The position numbers and the translations under genes are program-made. The notes below the pieces were generated by a model. The model saw only the letters and a list, made by a program, of their open reading frames with translations, had not been told where the DNA came from and made no database searches. From contig CP085827.1 in NCBI GenBank assembly GCA_020809705.1, positions 6,138,001-6,202,000 on the forward strand: 64,000 nucleotides of DNA. Reading direction: 5' to 3'. Positions 12,409 through 23,876 of this stretch are shown here, piece by piece. The stretch comes from Calonectria ilicicola (taxonomy: Eukaryota > Ascomycota > Sordariomycetes > Hypocreales > Nectriaceae). Each line of letters begins with the position of its first letter. The first letter of the stretch is position 1.

Positions 12409-14031
12409 TTGTCTGCCCAGCTCTGGAACAACGCGCTCGGGATAGATGATTGGCTAAGCGCCTGGTTCAATCAAATAAGGCCCTAATTAATACATTTTTA
12501 TGCATCAAAAGACTTTTATATTAATGAGACATAATTACTCGCACTGGTCTTGTCGGTGTGTGGTTGTTACGAATGGGTCACTCGGCCGATCCCCCGATCC
12601 CCACACCCGCAGCTCGCTAAAGAACCCAATTCATAAAAGAGGATCCCCGTCCCGTCTAAGCAATCAGAAGCATATGACCTGGATTTACAAGTCTGAATTG
12701 CCGAGGCTCAGATGTCTTGGATGCACTTTTAGCCAGCCGATCAGTCTCCACGTCTCGGCAAACGGGGTCATGTGGTGCGGCCGGGCATATGCACATGAGC
12801 AAATTTAGGCGAACCAGGACTGCCAATTTCTGATCCCCAGAAAATTGTCTGTTGCTTAATAAAAAAAAGATTGAGTAGTGACAGGAAGGAGTATCAAGAT
12901 TAGAAAGTGCCCCTGGCAGTCTACAATTGCATTGGATGGACAGATACCTAGCCACGCATGAAAGGCTATCTGCCAAATATATCAACAGCCTGGGTATCAT
13001 TGATAGGCTTATTGGGTATTGGATCCTCAATTTTGCTACTCTAAGTAGGTGAGTTGTAAACGAAGAACCATGCCACGACTTCATCAGAAACACGATAGCT
13101 TCGACTAATGAATGAGCGATAGCAGCAAGAATTCAGTTGTATGACGGACTGTTTCGTGTTCCAACCGCAAAGACTATGGTATGGCCAACCTAACTATCTC
13201 GCCTAATCTTCGTTTGCGTATCTAGATGACCATCCTATCCTTTGAAAGGCAGCATCGATTACATGACCACTCAAGGAGCACTATTATCAACGCGAAAAGG
13301 ACCGATGGGCAGCCTATAGTGTCAAATAACCGTTGCACCAAGCAAAAGGGAATATACACTCCACTAATGCGTAGTGCGATATTGACCGATATTCCATGTG
13401 ACATATCTATAGGCTTAAGTTTTATGAAACCTCTACAGATAACATCTTAACGAAAGTTATCAATGACCTTGACGAACTTTTCCGAGTAACAATGTTTATG
13501 CCCTGAGGAATTCAACCAGTCCTTGCTTGGGTCAGCACCTGACCTTTTGTGAGCGAGTGGGCGCCGGCGCTAAAGCAAGTAAACGAATAAGCTGACTACC
13601 ACAAAATATACCCGAGCGCATGCCGTCAAATGTCTGAGCACTCTATAGTGCGTTTAGTAGCCTTGTAACCGACTGTAGCGCTTTCCAAATTTGATTTTAG
13701 TCAAAACATAGATAGGAAGCGTGTTTCGCACAGACCCTGAACGTTTCTCCTTACACTACTGCCAATCGCGAACTGGTCCGTAAACCAGTCCGTATTCTTC
13801 CTAGTTGTGAGTTGCTTAGGCCGCCCCTCATCAAAGCTGCACTAGACAACGTATGATTTACGAACATCGCTCCCGTGCGCATCGATCCACAAGCCGAGAC
13901 CCGAGCCCTGTGTTAAGGAATGGGTGTCTTAAATGGATTTCTAGCCTTTCCAAGTTTTTTTCTTTTCACTTAAATCCGACAAGCTCAGGAAATTGGTGTA
14001 TTGAGAGCCATCCTTCACAAGCACAATCAGC
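12409..14031. other. Intergenic between divergent genes, no gene seen
   Basis: About 1.6 kb between the secreted FAD oxidoreductase (-) and the CFEM receptor (+). It should carry both promoters. Short ORFs on both strands (the longest 145 codons, 13093-12656) have no family-like features. Confidence 0.55.
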
Positions 14032-15625
14032 ATGCGGTCATCGCTGTGGCTATGGTGGCTGAATGGCCTTAACGTGTTACCAATTGTGACCGCCCAATCC
14101 TCTCTCGGCGCTGAGATAGCGAAGATACCCAACTGTGCTGTGAGTATATTCTAATCCAAGGTTATTGTATCCATCTATTAATGGTCCAGTGCCTATTTAG
14201 CTAGATTGTTTCATGAAGAATATTCCTACGTCCATCTGCCCGATGACAAATCAGACCTGCCTCTGCACTGATAAGCGCTTCGTAACGGAGATGACAGTCT
14301 GCGTTAAAGGCGGCTGTTCTGTTAAGCAAGCCCTCTGTACGTTCATTATTGAGCCAAATCTTTCGTGTGTGATAGTAACCAAGCGATGGTGCCTAGATAC
14401 CCAAAACATAACGATGTCGTTATGCAATGCTCCCATTCGGGATAAATCACACTTCTGTCGAATAGTGTTAATTTCACTACTTACATTGGGCAGTCTATGT
14501 GCTCTGCAGCGAATTCTCTATAAACACTTGAAACAAATTGGTCTAGGTGCTGATGACTGGGTCTTTCTTTTGATGGGCCTCAGTGCTTATGCTAGTGCTT
14601 TTCTGATATTCTATGGCCTTCTTGAGAACGGCTTTGGACATGATATCTATACTCTAACACCAGACCAGATTACTGCATTTCTACGATATTTTCAAATTAT
14701 TGCAGCACTATATTTTATCCAAATCAACCTTCTTAAAATTTCTCTTCTTCTTTTCTATCTTCGGATTTTCCCAACCCAAATTATCCGCTATCTCCTATGG
14801 GGAACGATTATTTTCTGCGCGTTGGTTGGAATTATCTATGCATTAGTTATTACCTTTATTTGTTGGCCAATGAACTTTATTGGGACAGGTTGGGATGGAG
14901 AGCACCGTGGACGGTGTCTTAATCTGGATGCTGTTAGCATCTCGGGGGCCATCAGCAGTATTGCCCTAGATATTTGGATGTTGGTTGTCCCACTATCACA
15001 GCTCAAATCACTAGCACTTGATTGGAAGAACAAACTCTTGGTTGCGAGCATGTTCTTTGTCGGCACGTTGTAAGACCCAGCTACACTCCTTTAAATGAAT
15101 TTATATCTAACTCTCACCAGCGTCACAATAGTAAGCATACTGCGACTCCACTCGGCAATTCAATTCCGTACATATGATACAAATCCTACCTGGAACTATA
15201 TGTCTATTATTATATGGTCTATTATAGAGATCTTTGTGGGGGCTGTTTGTACATGTATGCCTTCCATCCGCATGTTTTTTGCCGATATCCTTTTTCACCG
15301 AGGTGACTCAGAACCCGGGTTCCCCAATGCAATAAATCAACAACCCAACGGCCAAATTTTAAGAGAAGACGAGATTGAAGTATCGGAACTACACCAAAAC
15401 ACAATGCCTCTCAGAAAGACTCCTCGCCGAAGTCTTTATGGCTTGAGTTCATTTATCGAGGTTGATGAAATAGCGTTGGTTCAGAACGAATTCAACACAA
15501 GGAGCACTGAATCCAATTGTTCTTCTGGCTGCATCGATAGGCTTCAAGCCTCGCAGTGTAGCAACATGTCCAATCACGATTTATCCCTCATCATGGGAGG
15601 CCGAAAATGTGGAGGCAGAAAGTAA
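14032..15625 (+). CDS. CFEM-domain Pth11-like seven-helix receptor
   Basis: Exons 14032-14139, 14201-14336, 14397-15069 and 15121-15625 (1314 nt, 437 aa). Exon 1 encodes a signal peptide (MRSSLWLWWLNGLNVLPIVTA) and the first CFEM cysteine. Splicing supplies the rest: IPNCA/LDCF, SICP, QTCLC, VCVKGGC, and SLC after the third intron, giving the eight-Cys CFEM pattern at about residues 25-85. After it come seven hydrophobic helices of the fungal rhodopsin-like (Pth11) fold, with DDWVFL, NLLKISLLLFYLRIF and IIIWSIIEIFVG blocks, then a polar cytoplasmic tail of about 110 residues. Such proteins sit in the plasma membrane and are thought to sense surface hydrophobicity, plant or nutrient cues through G proteins. 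The ligand is unknown. The gene lies just upstream of a Zn2Cys6 regulator in the same orientation. Confidence 0.9.
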
Positions 15626-16874
15626 AATGCCGTTGATATTCGCAAGTCCTAATCGTGACGAGAGTAATTTATATGTGTATTTTGTGTTCTCCTCAAACTG
15701 AAATCTATGGATAGCTACAGCGGGAACTGGCTTTTGTCGTGTTGTCCCTTCTACTTGCCAAATCATTCTCTCAAGACTATTAAACATTTTAGAGGGTTTA
15801 GAAGACATGTAATAAAATTCTTATGATATAATAGACACTACGAAAATAATAATAAACTGAATTTAGCACTGGAATAAAGCCTTAATGCAGACCAACATAA
15901 CTTTCTGTCGCCACGAGCCTTCAATTTAACGAATAATAGAACTATTTTTCTACGCCTATTAGGCCTCGAAAACCAATGGCAATATTCAAGAACCTCCAGT
16001 CTTGTTCATCTTGCTGGTTTCCTCTTTTCAATCATGATAAGTAAGTCACAGACATACCCAGGGAGCATTGTCTTAACATTTGTATGTACTCCTAATCTTG
16101 ACACGCGCCATTTGGGGATCCGCCGATGATTATGATGACATCAATATCATCCGGAATTGGAAATAATGCTTGATTCACAGTGTCTCATCCTGTGGTTTCA
16201 AGCTTGAACTTAGGCCTGTTCAAATATTCATCATGACCACATTATACCACAGTCTACAACAGCGAAGCGAAGATGCCATGATAAAATGCTGCCTCTTTTG
16301 GATGGCTGCGAAGGTATAGCCGCAATTCAACATAGAGACGTTCCACTCTCGTGCGTATTTGGTATGATTAACAAATAAAAGCCTGGGAATCTAAAGGAAA
16401 ATCACATCTTCAAAGTATTCCTCCCATCAATTTATCTGCTAATCTCAATAGTCCATCACATCATCTACCAGCTTCGCGCTTAATCAAAGTTAGCTCTGAC
16501 CCAACTGGCCCATCGCGATTCTTGCCTCGCTATTAGGACCTTCCGTATCCATAGAACGTGTCGGGGGCTGAGGTTCTTTGCAGCGATCAAGACCTAGGAT
16601 GTTTGTCGGAGAATTGGCCGCCAGCTCATTGTGCGCATCCGACAAAGTCCGACACCCTGACTTGTTCGGACCTCCACTCCGATAACATGTGTGATAAGCT
16701 AGACTCCACATTAACTCCATGAGGTGGATTACTTGCCGGGGTCGGGCCAATGATTTTCCTAGTATGTTCAGGTAAGCCCCACAATATAGATTGCGCTCAG
16801 TTGGAAGGTGGGAGGGTTGATGGTGCTCATGCCAACCCGCCTGGAGGGCAAGAGCCAGAGGGCAAACTCTCAAC
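15626..16874. other. Intergenic, no gene seen
   Basis: Between the receptor and the Zn2Cys6 gene, both on the plus strand. AT-rich in its first half. It should hold the regulator's promoter. No repeat or RNA gene recognised. Confidence 0.55.
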
Positions 16875-19492
16875 ATGTCGGCCCAGTCTGAGCAGGGTCC
16901 TTCGAAAAGGCCGAAGCTTTTAGCTTGCGCACGTTGTCGTCACAGAAAGCAGAAGGTGAATATCGTGTTGTTCTATCTTGTGTTCCCTTGCCGTGTTATG
17001 TCTTGCAAACCCCGCCATGTACCTCAGTTCTGACTAGTCATTCAAGTGTACCGAAGAGCGACCCTGCGAAAACTGTACCCAGTCCGGGGCCGGTACGACT
17101 ACCCACTGATCTGACTCTGATCCGATGGATAGGCTTTTCTAATGTATCGACAGAATGTATCCCTGCTCGGTCAGTGGCCTCAAAGCCACCCCTAGAGCCA
17201 GAGTGCGTTACGCCACTATAGCATTAGCCACATTCATTCTCTGTATACTAACAAGCTGCTCAGTTATGTGCAACGCTTAGAGGAGCGAATAGCACAACTA
17301 GAATCACTCATTCCTCAAGAAAGCTTGGATCATATTAATGGTGTTCAGCATCCAGAACCCCAGTCAATAAACACACCTGTCGCTGAGATTCAGGTGAGTC
17401 ACGCACATCTTCAAAAGCTCGACGGCGCTAATTGTAGCATTCATTAGTCTTCTCTACAACCTTCCAATGGTTGCCAAAACGTTCCGAGGGCAATCGAATC
17501 ACCTATTCAGCATGAACGAACTAATCCTACCACATCAATACCATTTTCATACACTCCTCTAGATAATTTGAGCCCTGGTTTATTTGGTACTCTTTCAGGT
17601 ATCTTGAGCCATTCTCTCCCTACCCTACAGCGCCACACATCGCCAGATGGGTTAGAATTAGACCTGGAGACAGAGCGATTCCTTATCCAAACCTACTTCG
17701 ACATGGCTCATTCACAGTATCCCTTCCTCCTTAAACATCAATTTTTAGAATGGGTAGAATCTTGGAGAAATAATAAAGACGCCCTTCCGTCATCAATGCA
17801 ATGGAAAGGGTTCTTTGTATACATGGTCTGGCTAATAATAAACCCATCCTAAGGTTCTTGAACGACCAGCTGACTTGTACCTTGCAATAGGTATATTCTA
17901 TCGCGTTTCTTATGACCAAAGCCCGGATTAATGGGGCAATCAAGTCTCAAGTAAGTGTGGCGTTCTTGTCATAAAAAAAGAAATATGCTAATGGTTATCT
18001 TGAAAAAGTTGTTATATAAATTAGCAACATCAACATATCTTCCATATCTAGTTGCATCACCTGACCCCATCATACGCGCCCAGGGCTTCCTTCTTCTCAC
18101 TATTTACGCTCTGCATATGCCATCACAGGAGAATATTATTGCCTTGTCTTCTTGGACGATGCGGTTTTGTATAATGTCACAACTGCACTTGGCCGAGACT
18201 GAGTCTCGCTCTGCAACCTGCGATGCCCTTATCCAGATCCAACACCGTCGCAAGATCTTCTGGTGTGCTTATTCAATCGACCGAGCAGTGTGCAGCTCAT
18301 ATGACTTTCCATGTTCAATTCCAGACCATCAGATTACAGTTCCTGTAAGTAGAGTAAAAGATCTTTTTTTTAGAGCTACACATGTTAACAATTTGTAGAT
18401 TTATGAAAATATTGATGATGATCAACTTCTCAAAGTCACATCATCTTCTCATCCCACATTGAGGCTCGTTGGCCTCAAGACCCCAACTAATTTATCACCA
18501 TCTCTTCATGTTTTAACAAGCCGACAGCTGGAATCTGAAATCCAGGAAATGGTTCTCTCCAAAGACTTTGTCAACCATTCAGACCAATCTTTCACGTGGA
18601 GAACCAAAATGTTGGAGAAGGTGAAGGAGTGGAATCGACAATCTGTTACATCCTCTGAGCCTTCCCAAAAAGGCTACGTTAGTCTGGGCTGGCTAAAAAT
18701 GATATACTACTATAAGATCATGATGTTATACAGACCAACCAGAATTATTGCACAAGGCGTAGCTGGTGATTGGTCTGTTCAGGCGTGTTGCCAAGCATTG
18801 TTATTATTTCGCAAATTCCAGATGGCAAGAGAGATTGCCCAGCCATGGCTCGGTGTAAGTCGTGCTTTATCTCCTCTATATTAAATTCCACAAATTACTG
18901 TATGATACCGAAGTCGATTGAATCTTACTTACTGTTTGGTTAGCTCTTGACTCAGTTTCAAATTGGTGTCACTCTGTTATATTGCTTCTACGCAACTCCG
19001 ACATGTCGGTGGAAGGCGTCCTACAAATCCCCTGATGTTTCTGATGCCATTCGCGCCTGTTCTAGCACTTTGGCGATCCTAGCAGAACGTTGGGCCGAGG
19101 CCGAATGTGTCAGAGATATTTTTGAAATATTGGCAAGAGAAGTACCTCTTGGAGAAACGTGGGAGAGACCCATCACAATGAGTGAAGAAGGAAAAACTGG
19201 AATTGATGAGAATTGGGAAAAGATGAGCAAAATTGTCATTCATCGTCCAACATTGCGAATGATACGAGAAATGGCAACGGAAACATTCATAAACGATAAT
19301 GATATAACTACAGCAGATCTTTTAAGCAACACTACGATCCTTACTCCAGAACTTGAAACCACACCTGTGGATGAGATCGACTTGCAGTGGGGGGTTGATC
19401 CGACATATCCCTCATCACTCGAAATGGAAACCCGCTTCGATCCTAGTTCTGATTTGGGCTCATTTTCAGGTCAAATATATTTTCCTCTTTAA
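16875..19492 (+). CDS. Zn2Cys6 transcription factor with fungal-specific TF domain
   Basis: Nine exons: 16875-16955, 17047-17092, 17154-17206, 17256-17393, 17448-17816, 17891-17950, 18009-18344, 18399-18854 and 18944-19492 (2088 nt, 695 aa). The six-Cys cluster appears only after splicing: CARCRHRKQK, then CTEERPCENC, then the last Cys after SGAE, spaced as Cys 18-21-28-34-37-44. A basic linker and a short coiled coil (SYVQRLEERIAQLESL) follow, then the Fungal_trans domain (YFDMAHSQYPFL, RRKIFWCAYSIDR with the SIDR motif, DFPCSIPD). The acceptor of the fourth exon is the weakest choice: AAG at 17253-17255 keeps the frame; a CAG eight bases later does not. A nuclear DNA-binding regulator, probably of metabolic genes. 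It converges on the amine oxidase gene with only about 160 nt between them; target genes are unknown. Confidence 0.9.
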
Positions 19493-19654
19493 TTGAGGTA
19501 GTCTACGAATAAGATCAATATTTTTTGAAAATCCGCAGACTTCACTATGCAAGAAATGCATCTCTAAATAATACAAATAGCCGACTAATTGAGGATAGCT
19601 AGTTCTAAACAAGAAACCGATGAGTCCTTTGTTGTGTGATCTTAGATTCTAGCA

Positions 19655-21821
19655 CTAAAGCTTTGGTGCGCAGCATGATTCCGCTGTTTTCCCTTTCCGT
19701 TGTTCCTCATATAGTACACTTTGGTTACGAATTTGAGTACTCTGTGGGACATCCAAAGCAGGATTTTGCTCAAAGAATCCACTCGGTTTCAGGCTTACCA
19801 CCATGGTTTCACACGGCATGACAGGATAGTCCTCCGGGCGTGGGTTATGAGTCAAACTGATCGAGTGCCACAAAACAATGTCCTCGTCGTTGACTTTATC
19901 ACCCCGGGCGGCCCATGTACCAAGATCGCCTTTCATAGCCGTTCCAGGACCATCTATCTCCTCATCGGGAAGGGATTGATAGGTATAGTCGCCAGCAGCA
20001 TACAGCTCGCCGTCGCGGTAGGAAGTGACCCAGTACGGTTGCAGTGCATATTTGGCTCGCTTTCCGTGCCATGAGTCAGGATGGGCAAGCAACATTTGCT
20101 TTTGCGGGCTATGGATTGAATATGCGACTGGAAGTCCAGATATCCTGTTAATAACGGAAGGGTTGATGATTTTGTGAACTCGGTTTGGTGCAGCTTTGGA
20201 GCTTCCAGAGATGGAAAATGTCCTCTTCTTCGTAACGTAACCAACACCAACAGGGTTGTTCTCGTCAAAGGGCATCGGGATGGAGTCTTCTTCGATGAAG
20301 CTGTTCTTGTCTCCATCAATGGAAGGGTCAATCCGCAAGCAAAACACGTGCTGATGGTAAGGAGCCATTACTCCGTGGTTCACGTTGGTGCCCCATGGAA
20401 CAGTTGTGTTGGTAGCAATGGGAACCGTGGAGAGAATACCAGTGGCTTGAATTCGATAATGGAGTCCTGCGGCCTGGTCGAGGTGCCACATGAAGATATA
20501 TTCGTAGTTACCCACAGTAATGATAGTTTGCAACACCAGGACTCTGGAACGCACAATCGACACCTGCTTCGAACCGCCATCTGTGTGCTTCCAGCCGATG
20601 CCATCATCGATTTCGTGCATGCAAATGGCATGGGGCTTCTGTACGGGGTTGCCGTTTGAATCGCTCAATGTGAAAGAGAAATACTGTCAAGGGCATTTTG
20701 TTAGCGATGGCTCAAGAAAGCCGAATCTCATAGCCAGTGATAGATCTTCTTAAGGCAGGACTAAAGCGCTTACCTTGATAAGACCCAAGCAGTCACATCC
20801 CAGTGCCAAATTGTTTGCAGCAACACCTGCTCCAATGTCACCAACATCGAATACACTCTTTCTCGAGTAGGGTGTCCTGGGGTCTCCATATGGCACGAAC
20901 ATCTCACTCAAGCTCAGACGGTGGAACAGCTCCCGCCCATCATAGGTGACATCATGTAAGATCATTCCCTCTCTCCAGTTAAAGCCAACACGGAATCGCC
21001 ACTTTTGCCACTGCACAAGGTGCCCATCCACTGTAAAGGATGCACCGAGAGGTTGATGAACAGTCAGAGGTTTGAGATCGGTTCGCTTGGGCTCAGTGTG
21101 TAGGTCATGGTGCCATTCCTTGGGCTCGTGGGGGGTGTACTTGGCGTCTGATGTCGCGCTGTGATCAGAGCCAATGGGTAGCTCAATGATATCAACAAGC
21201 TCTTTGGTGATGTAATCGAGAATAGGAGAAAATGGAAGAGGGTTGTCATAGGCGTTGGAGCCTGGGTGCGATCGATATTTAGCATAGAGATAGCACTAGA
21301 AACGAATGGCGCGTCAGCGTTGGGCATAGTAGCCGGGACATCAGAGGCAATGATACCTGGGACAGTCTTCGAGATGGATTACCATTATCTCGGCCATACG
21401 GCCAAGTATCACATACCACGACCAGGTCGTTCGGTAGGCCGTACTCTCGAATCCGTTCAAGCACCTTGGGGTGGCTCAAGCACTTGTCCCTCACTTCGAG
21501 GACCTCATCCATATCAGCCTGCCCATGGTATCGAGAATCTAGCTTCTCTACATTCTCCAATTTCGACTTTGTCAGATCTACTTTTGCCAGGAACAGATCG
21601 GCAGTCCCTCGGTGATAATACAGTGCAGAGACTTGACGGATGGGAGCGGGTATAGCAACGCCTTTTCGTTCAGCTGTCAGGAACTTCCTCAGCTCCTTCT
21701 TAGGTGGCTCAATAAGTTCTATGTTCTTGAAATGCACGTTGTTGTTGGGGTTGCCACTCTTGACGAGTTCAGCGGCTAGAGTGATCTCAGCCGACGTGAG
21801 GGGGTCGAGAGGATGCATCAT
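19655..21821 (-). CDS. Copper amine oxidase (topaquinone type), probably peroxisomal
   Basis: Exons 21821-21357, 21295-20774 and 20693-region start at 20683 down to 19655 (465, 522 and 1029 nt; 671 aa), normal length for fungal peroxisomal amine oxidases. Seen: the T-x-G-N-Y-E-Y cofactor site, whose Tyr (about residue 389) is converted to topaquinone; the catalytic Asp in SRKSVFDVGD; the copper ligands HQHVF and a third His in LWHSISLTHNPRPEDYP; and the N-terminal N2/N3 domains. The enzyme oxidises primary amines to aldehydes, releasing ammonia and hydrogen peroxide, and lets the fungus use amines as nitrogen source. The protein ends in PKL, a weak variant of the PTS1 tripeptide. A stop codon lies in frame upstream, so one of the two adjacent ATGs (21821 or 21818) must be the start. 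Confidence 0.95.
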
Positions 21822-23876
21822 TTTTGCCTGGACGGCAGGCCTCAGACTAAGGGAGAATATAAGAATGCAGGGTCAGGTTGTTCTCACTTAAAAGTTATTA
21901 TGAATCAGGAAATTGAAAGAGGTCTAGATACTTCAGTTGCAGAAAATGGATTGAAGTCAAGATTCAAAGCAACGGTAAATAAGTGCCCGCCTTAATCCCA
22001 CCATGCGTCTACCTAGTTATTGGACTAGCTTAATATCTGGTTTGACGAAGATAGCGCAGTTGGGGCAATGATTATTCCGATCGGCCCCTCTAATCGGACT
22101 CATCGCTCTAATGCGTCCGACAAGGGCCGACAAAGATTCTAGCACCCAATCATCATGCATCGATCGCCAATTAGCGGAAGAAAAAAGAGGGAAAAAATTA
22201 AGCAAGAAAATTTTCTGTGTGATGTTGTGGACATGAAAACAGCGAAGTAATCGTTTCCTTAGAACTGCAACTCACATTCCGTATTTCGCTGTTCGGGGTA
22301 CAATGCCGCACTTTGCCGAATTCCCCCCGATCAAGCCCGATAACTTCCTGGTCACAGTTACTCTTCAGTGAAGGCTGCACTTAGAAGAAGGCCATGACTA
22401 CGTAGTGAATATTCTTTTTTTTTTAAGCAAAATGAAAATATATTGCGAGAAATGGCCTGGACTGCATAATACTGTCAGTCGTACCAGATACCACGGAAGT
22501 CTCCTCTATTGGATCTAGCTTCTTGAACCTGAGCCCGTCGTGCTTTCGCATCATCTTCCCCAAAGCTTGGTATTCCTCTTTACTAAACTATTGATTATTT
22601 GTGTTGAGGTTGTTAGTATGAATACGGAATACTTGAAGCTTGTATATAATGAGCTTTATTATTTGGTAGATTGTGAAGTTGATCTTGATGTTTGTGTTTA
22701 GCTTATTTTTAATAAGCTTTGGTTGGTACTTGGTATACGATACGAGAGGTAATCGCTTGTAGAGAGTGTTATTGGAATACCTCTTGGTAGATGGGTGGTT
22801 TTGGTTATAGAGGATGTAGCGCTTGAATGATATTGTGTTAAAGGTGGTGGAGGATGTGTGTTGGGATGTATAGTCTTGGTAAGGGAAGCCATCTCAAGTA
22901 TGACTATCTAAGTTTTTATGAGGGCAACCTTATTATTGTAAGTTGATTGTATCTTGGTCGGGCGAATCATATGGCCAAACTTAGTTGTATCTGCCACCGT
23001 TGTAGCTTTGGAGCTCCCTCTTGGTAGAGCCCACGATTTACCAAAAAATACCACGGAAGACAAAATCTGGAAATGGACGAAGAGCGACTAGCAATGTGAA
23101 TAGGAACATCCGAGTTATCGCCCAGCGCATTTAACGTCAGTTCAAAAGACCACTGCCGTAGTATTTTTTTTTTTTTTTTCAATTATTACTGTGCACCTTC
23201 AAAAAATTTATGTGCGGGCGCAGGAAAAGCCCCGAGGATAAAGCACCATTCGCTGATGTAGCGTCAAGTAGTCCAATGCGTTTCAAAAATCCTTTGAAGC
23301 CAATAAACTCGGCTCACCGCTCATTCTAAAAGCCCATTTCACCGAAAAGACTTTTTTTGGTTTTAAAAGTGATCAGCAAGGTAGCACTGTTCGTATTTCG
23401 ACTCGAAAATGAGCCAAAAGTGAGATTGTTACCATAGAACCAGTTAGTAACGGCCACGACTGCGATGCAATAGATGAACGTGAAATCAAGCGATTGACAG
23501 TAAGACTCATCTACTAGGTAGGCAAACCCACCTGAGTACTACATTGGGAAGTCATAGCACAATTAGGTGATCGCCATGGCAGTGCTGCACATCATGGGGA
23601 TACCATGGCATGAGCAGAAAAGAGATGTAATAGATGCAAAACCAGCGCCAACGTCAAATTAATATGTACAAACGAATGAAAAACAAAATCGCAAACATGA
23701 TCCATCCGATGCCATTTTTGGCCCTTGTCAGAACGCCTCTATATCATTCCCAAGGCCGAATATTGGTCGAGTTTAGCCTGTCCATATACATGCTCATTTT
23801 CCCCGTATGTCCCAGACGCCACCCAATTGATTGCCCTCCCAAGCGTATATACATACATTCACATTGTCACCGTCCA
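21822..23876. other. Intergenic with dispersed repeat, no gene seen
   Basis: Amine-oxidase promoter side, then an AT-rich stretch. The plus strand is strikingly G/T-biased from about 22580 to 22880. A 64-codon minus ORF (22892-22698, Pro/Thr/Ser-rich) is too simple in composition to call. Dispersed repeat copy A lies at 22902-23048, followed by a T-run at 23165-23180. Confidence 0.55.
22902..23048 (+). repeat. Dispersed repeat, copy A
   Basis: About 150 nt matching, with scattered substitutions and a short indel, the reverse complement of 45400-45558. Its last 60 nt also match 55411-55476. Shared landmarks are ATCTAAGTTTT, CATATGGCCAAACT, GGCTTTGGAGCTCCCTCT and CCACGATTTACC. No terminal inverted repeat or coding domain was found; probably a fragment of a transposable element. 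Confidence 0.75.

Noticed and set aside
12656..13093. 145-codon minus ORF as a gene
   Set aside because: No domain or codon pattern of a protein; lies in a divergent promoter region.
22698..22892. 64-codon Pro/Thr/Ser-rich minus ORF
   Set aside because: Low-complexity reading of a strand-biased tract. Could be real but nothing supports it.
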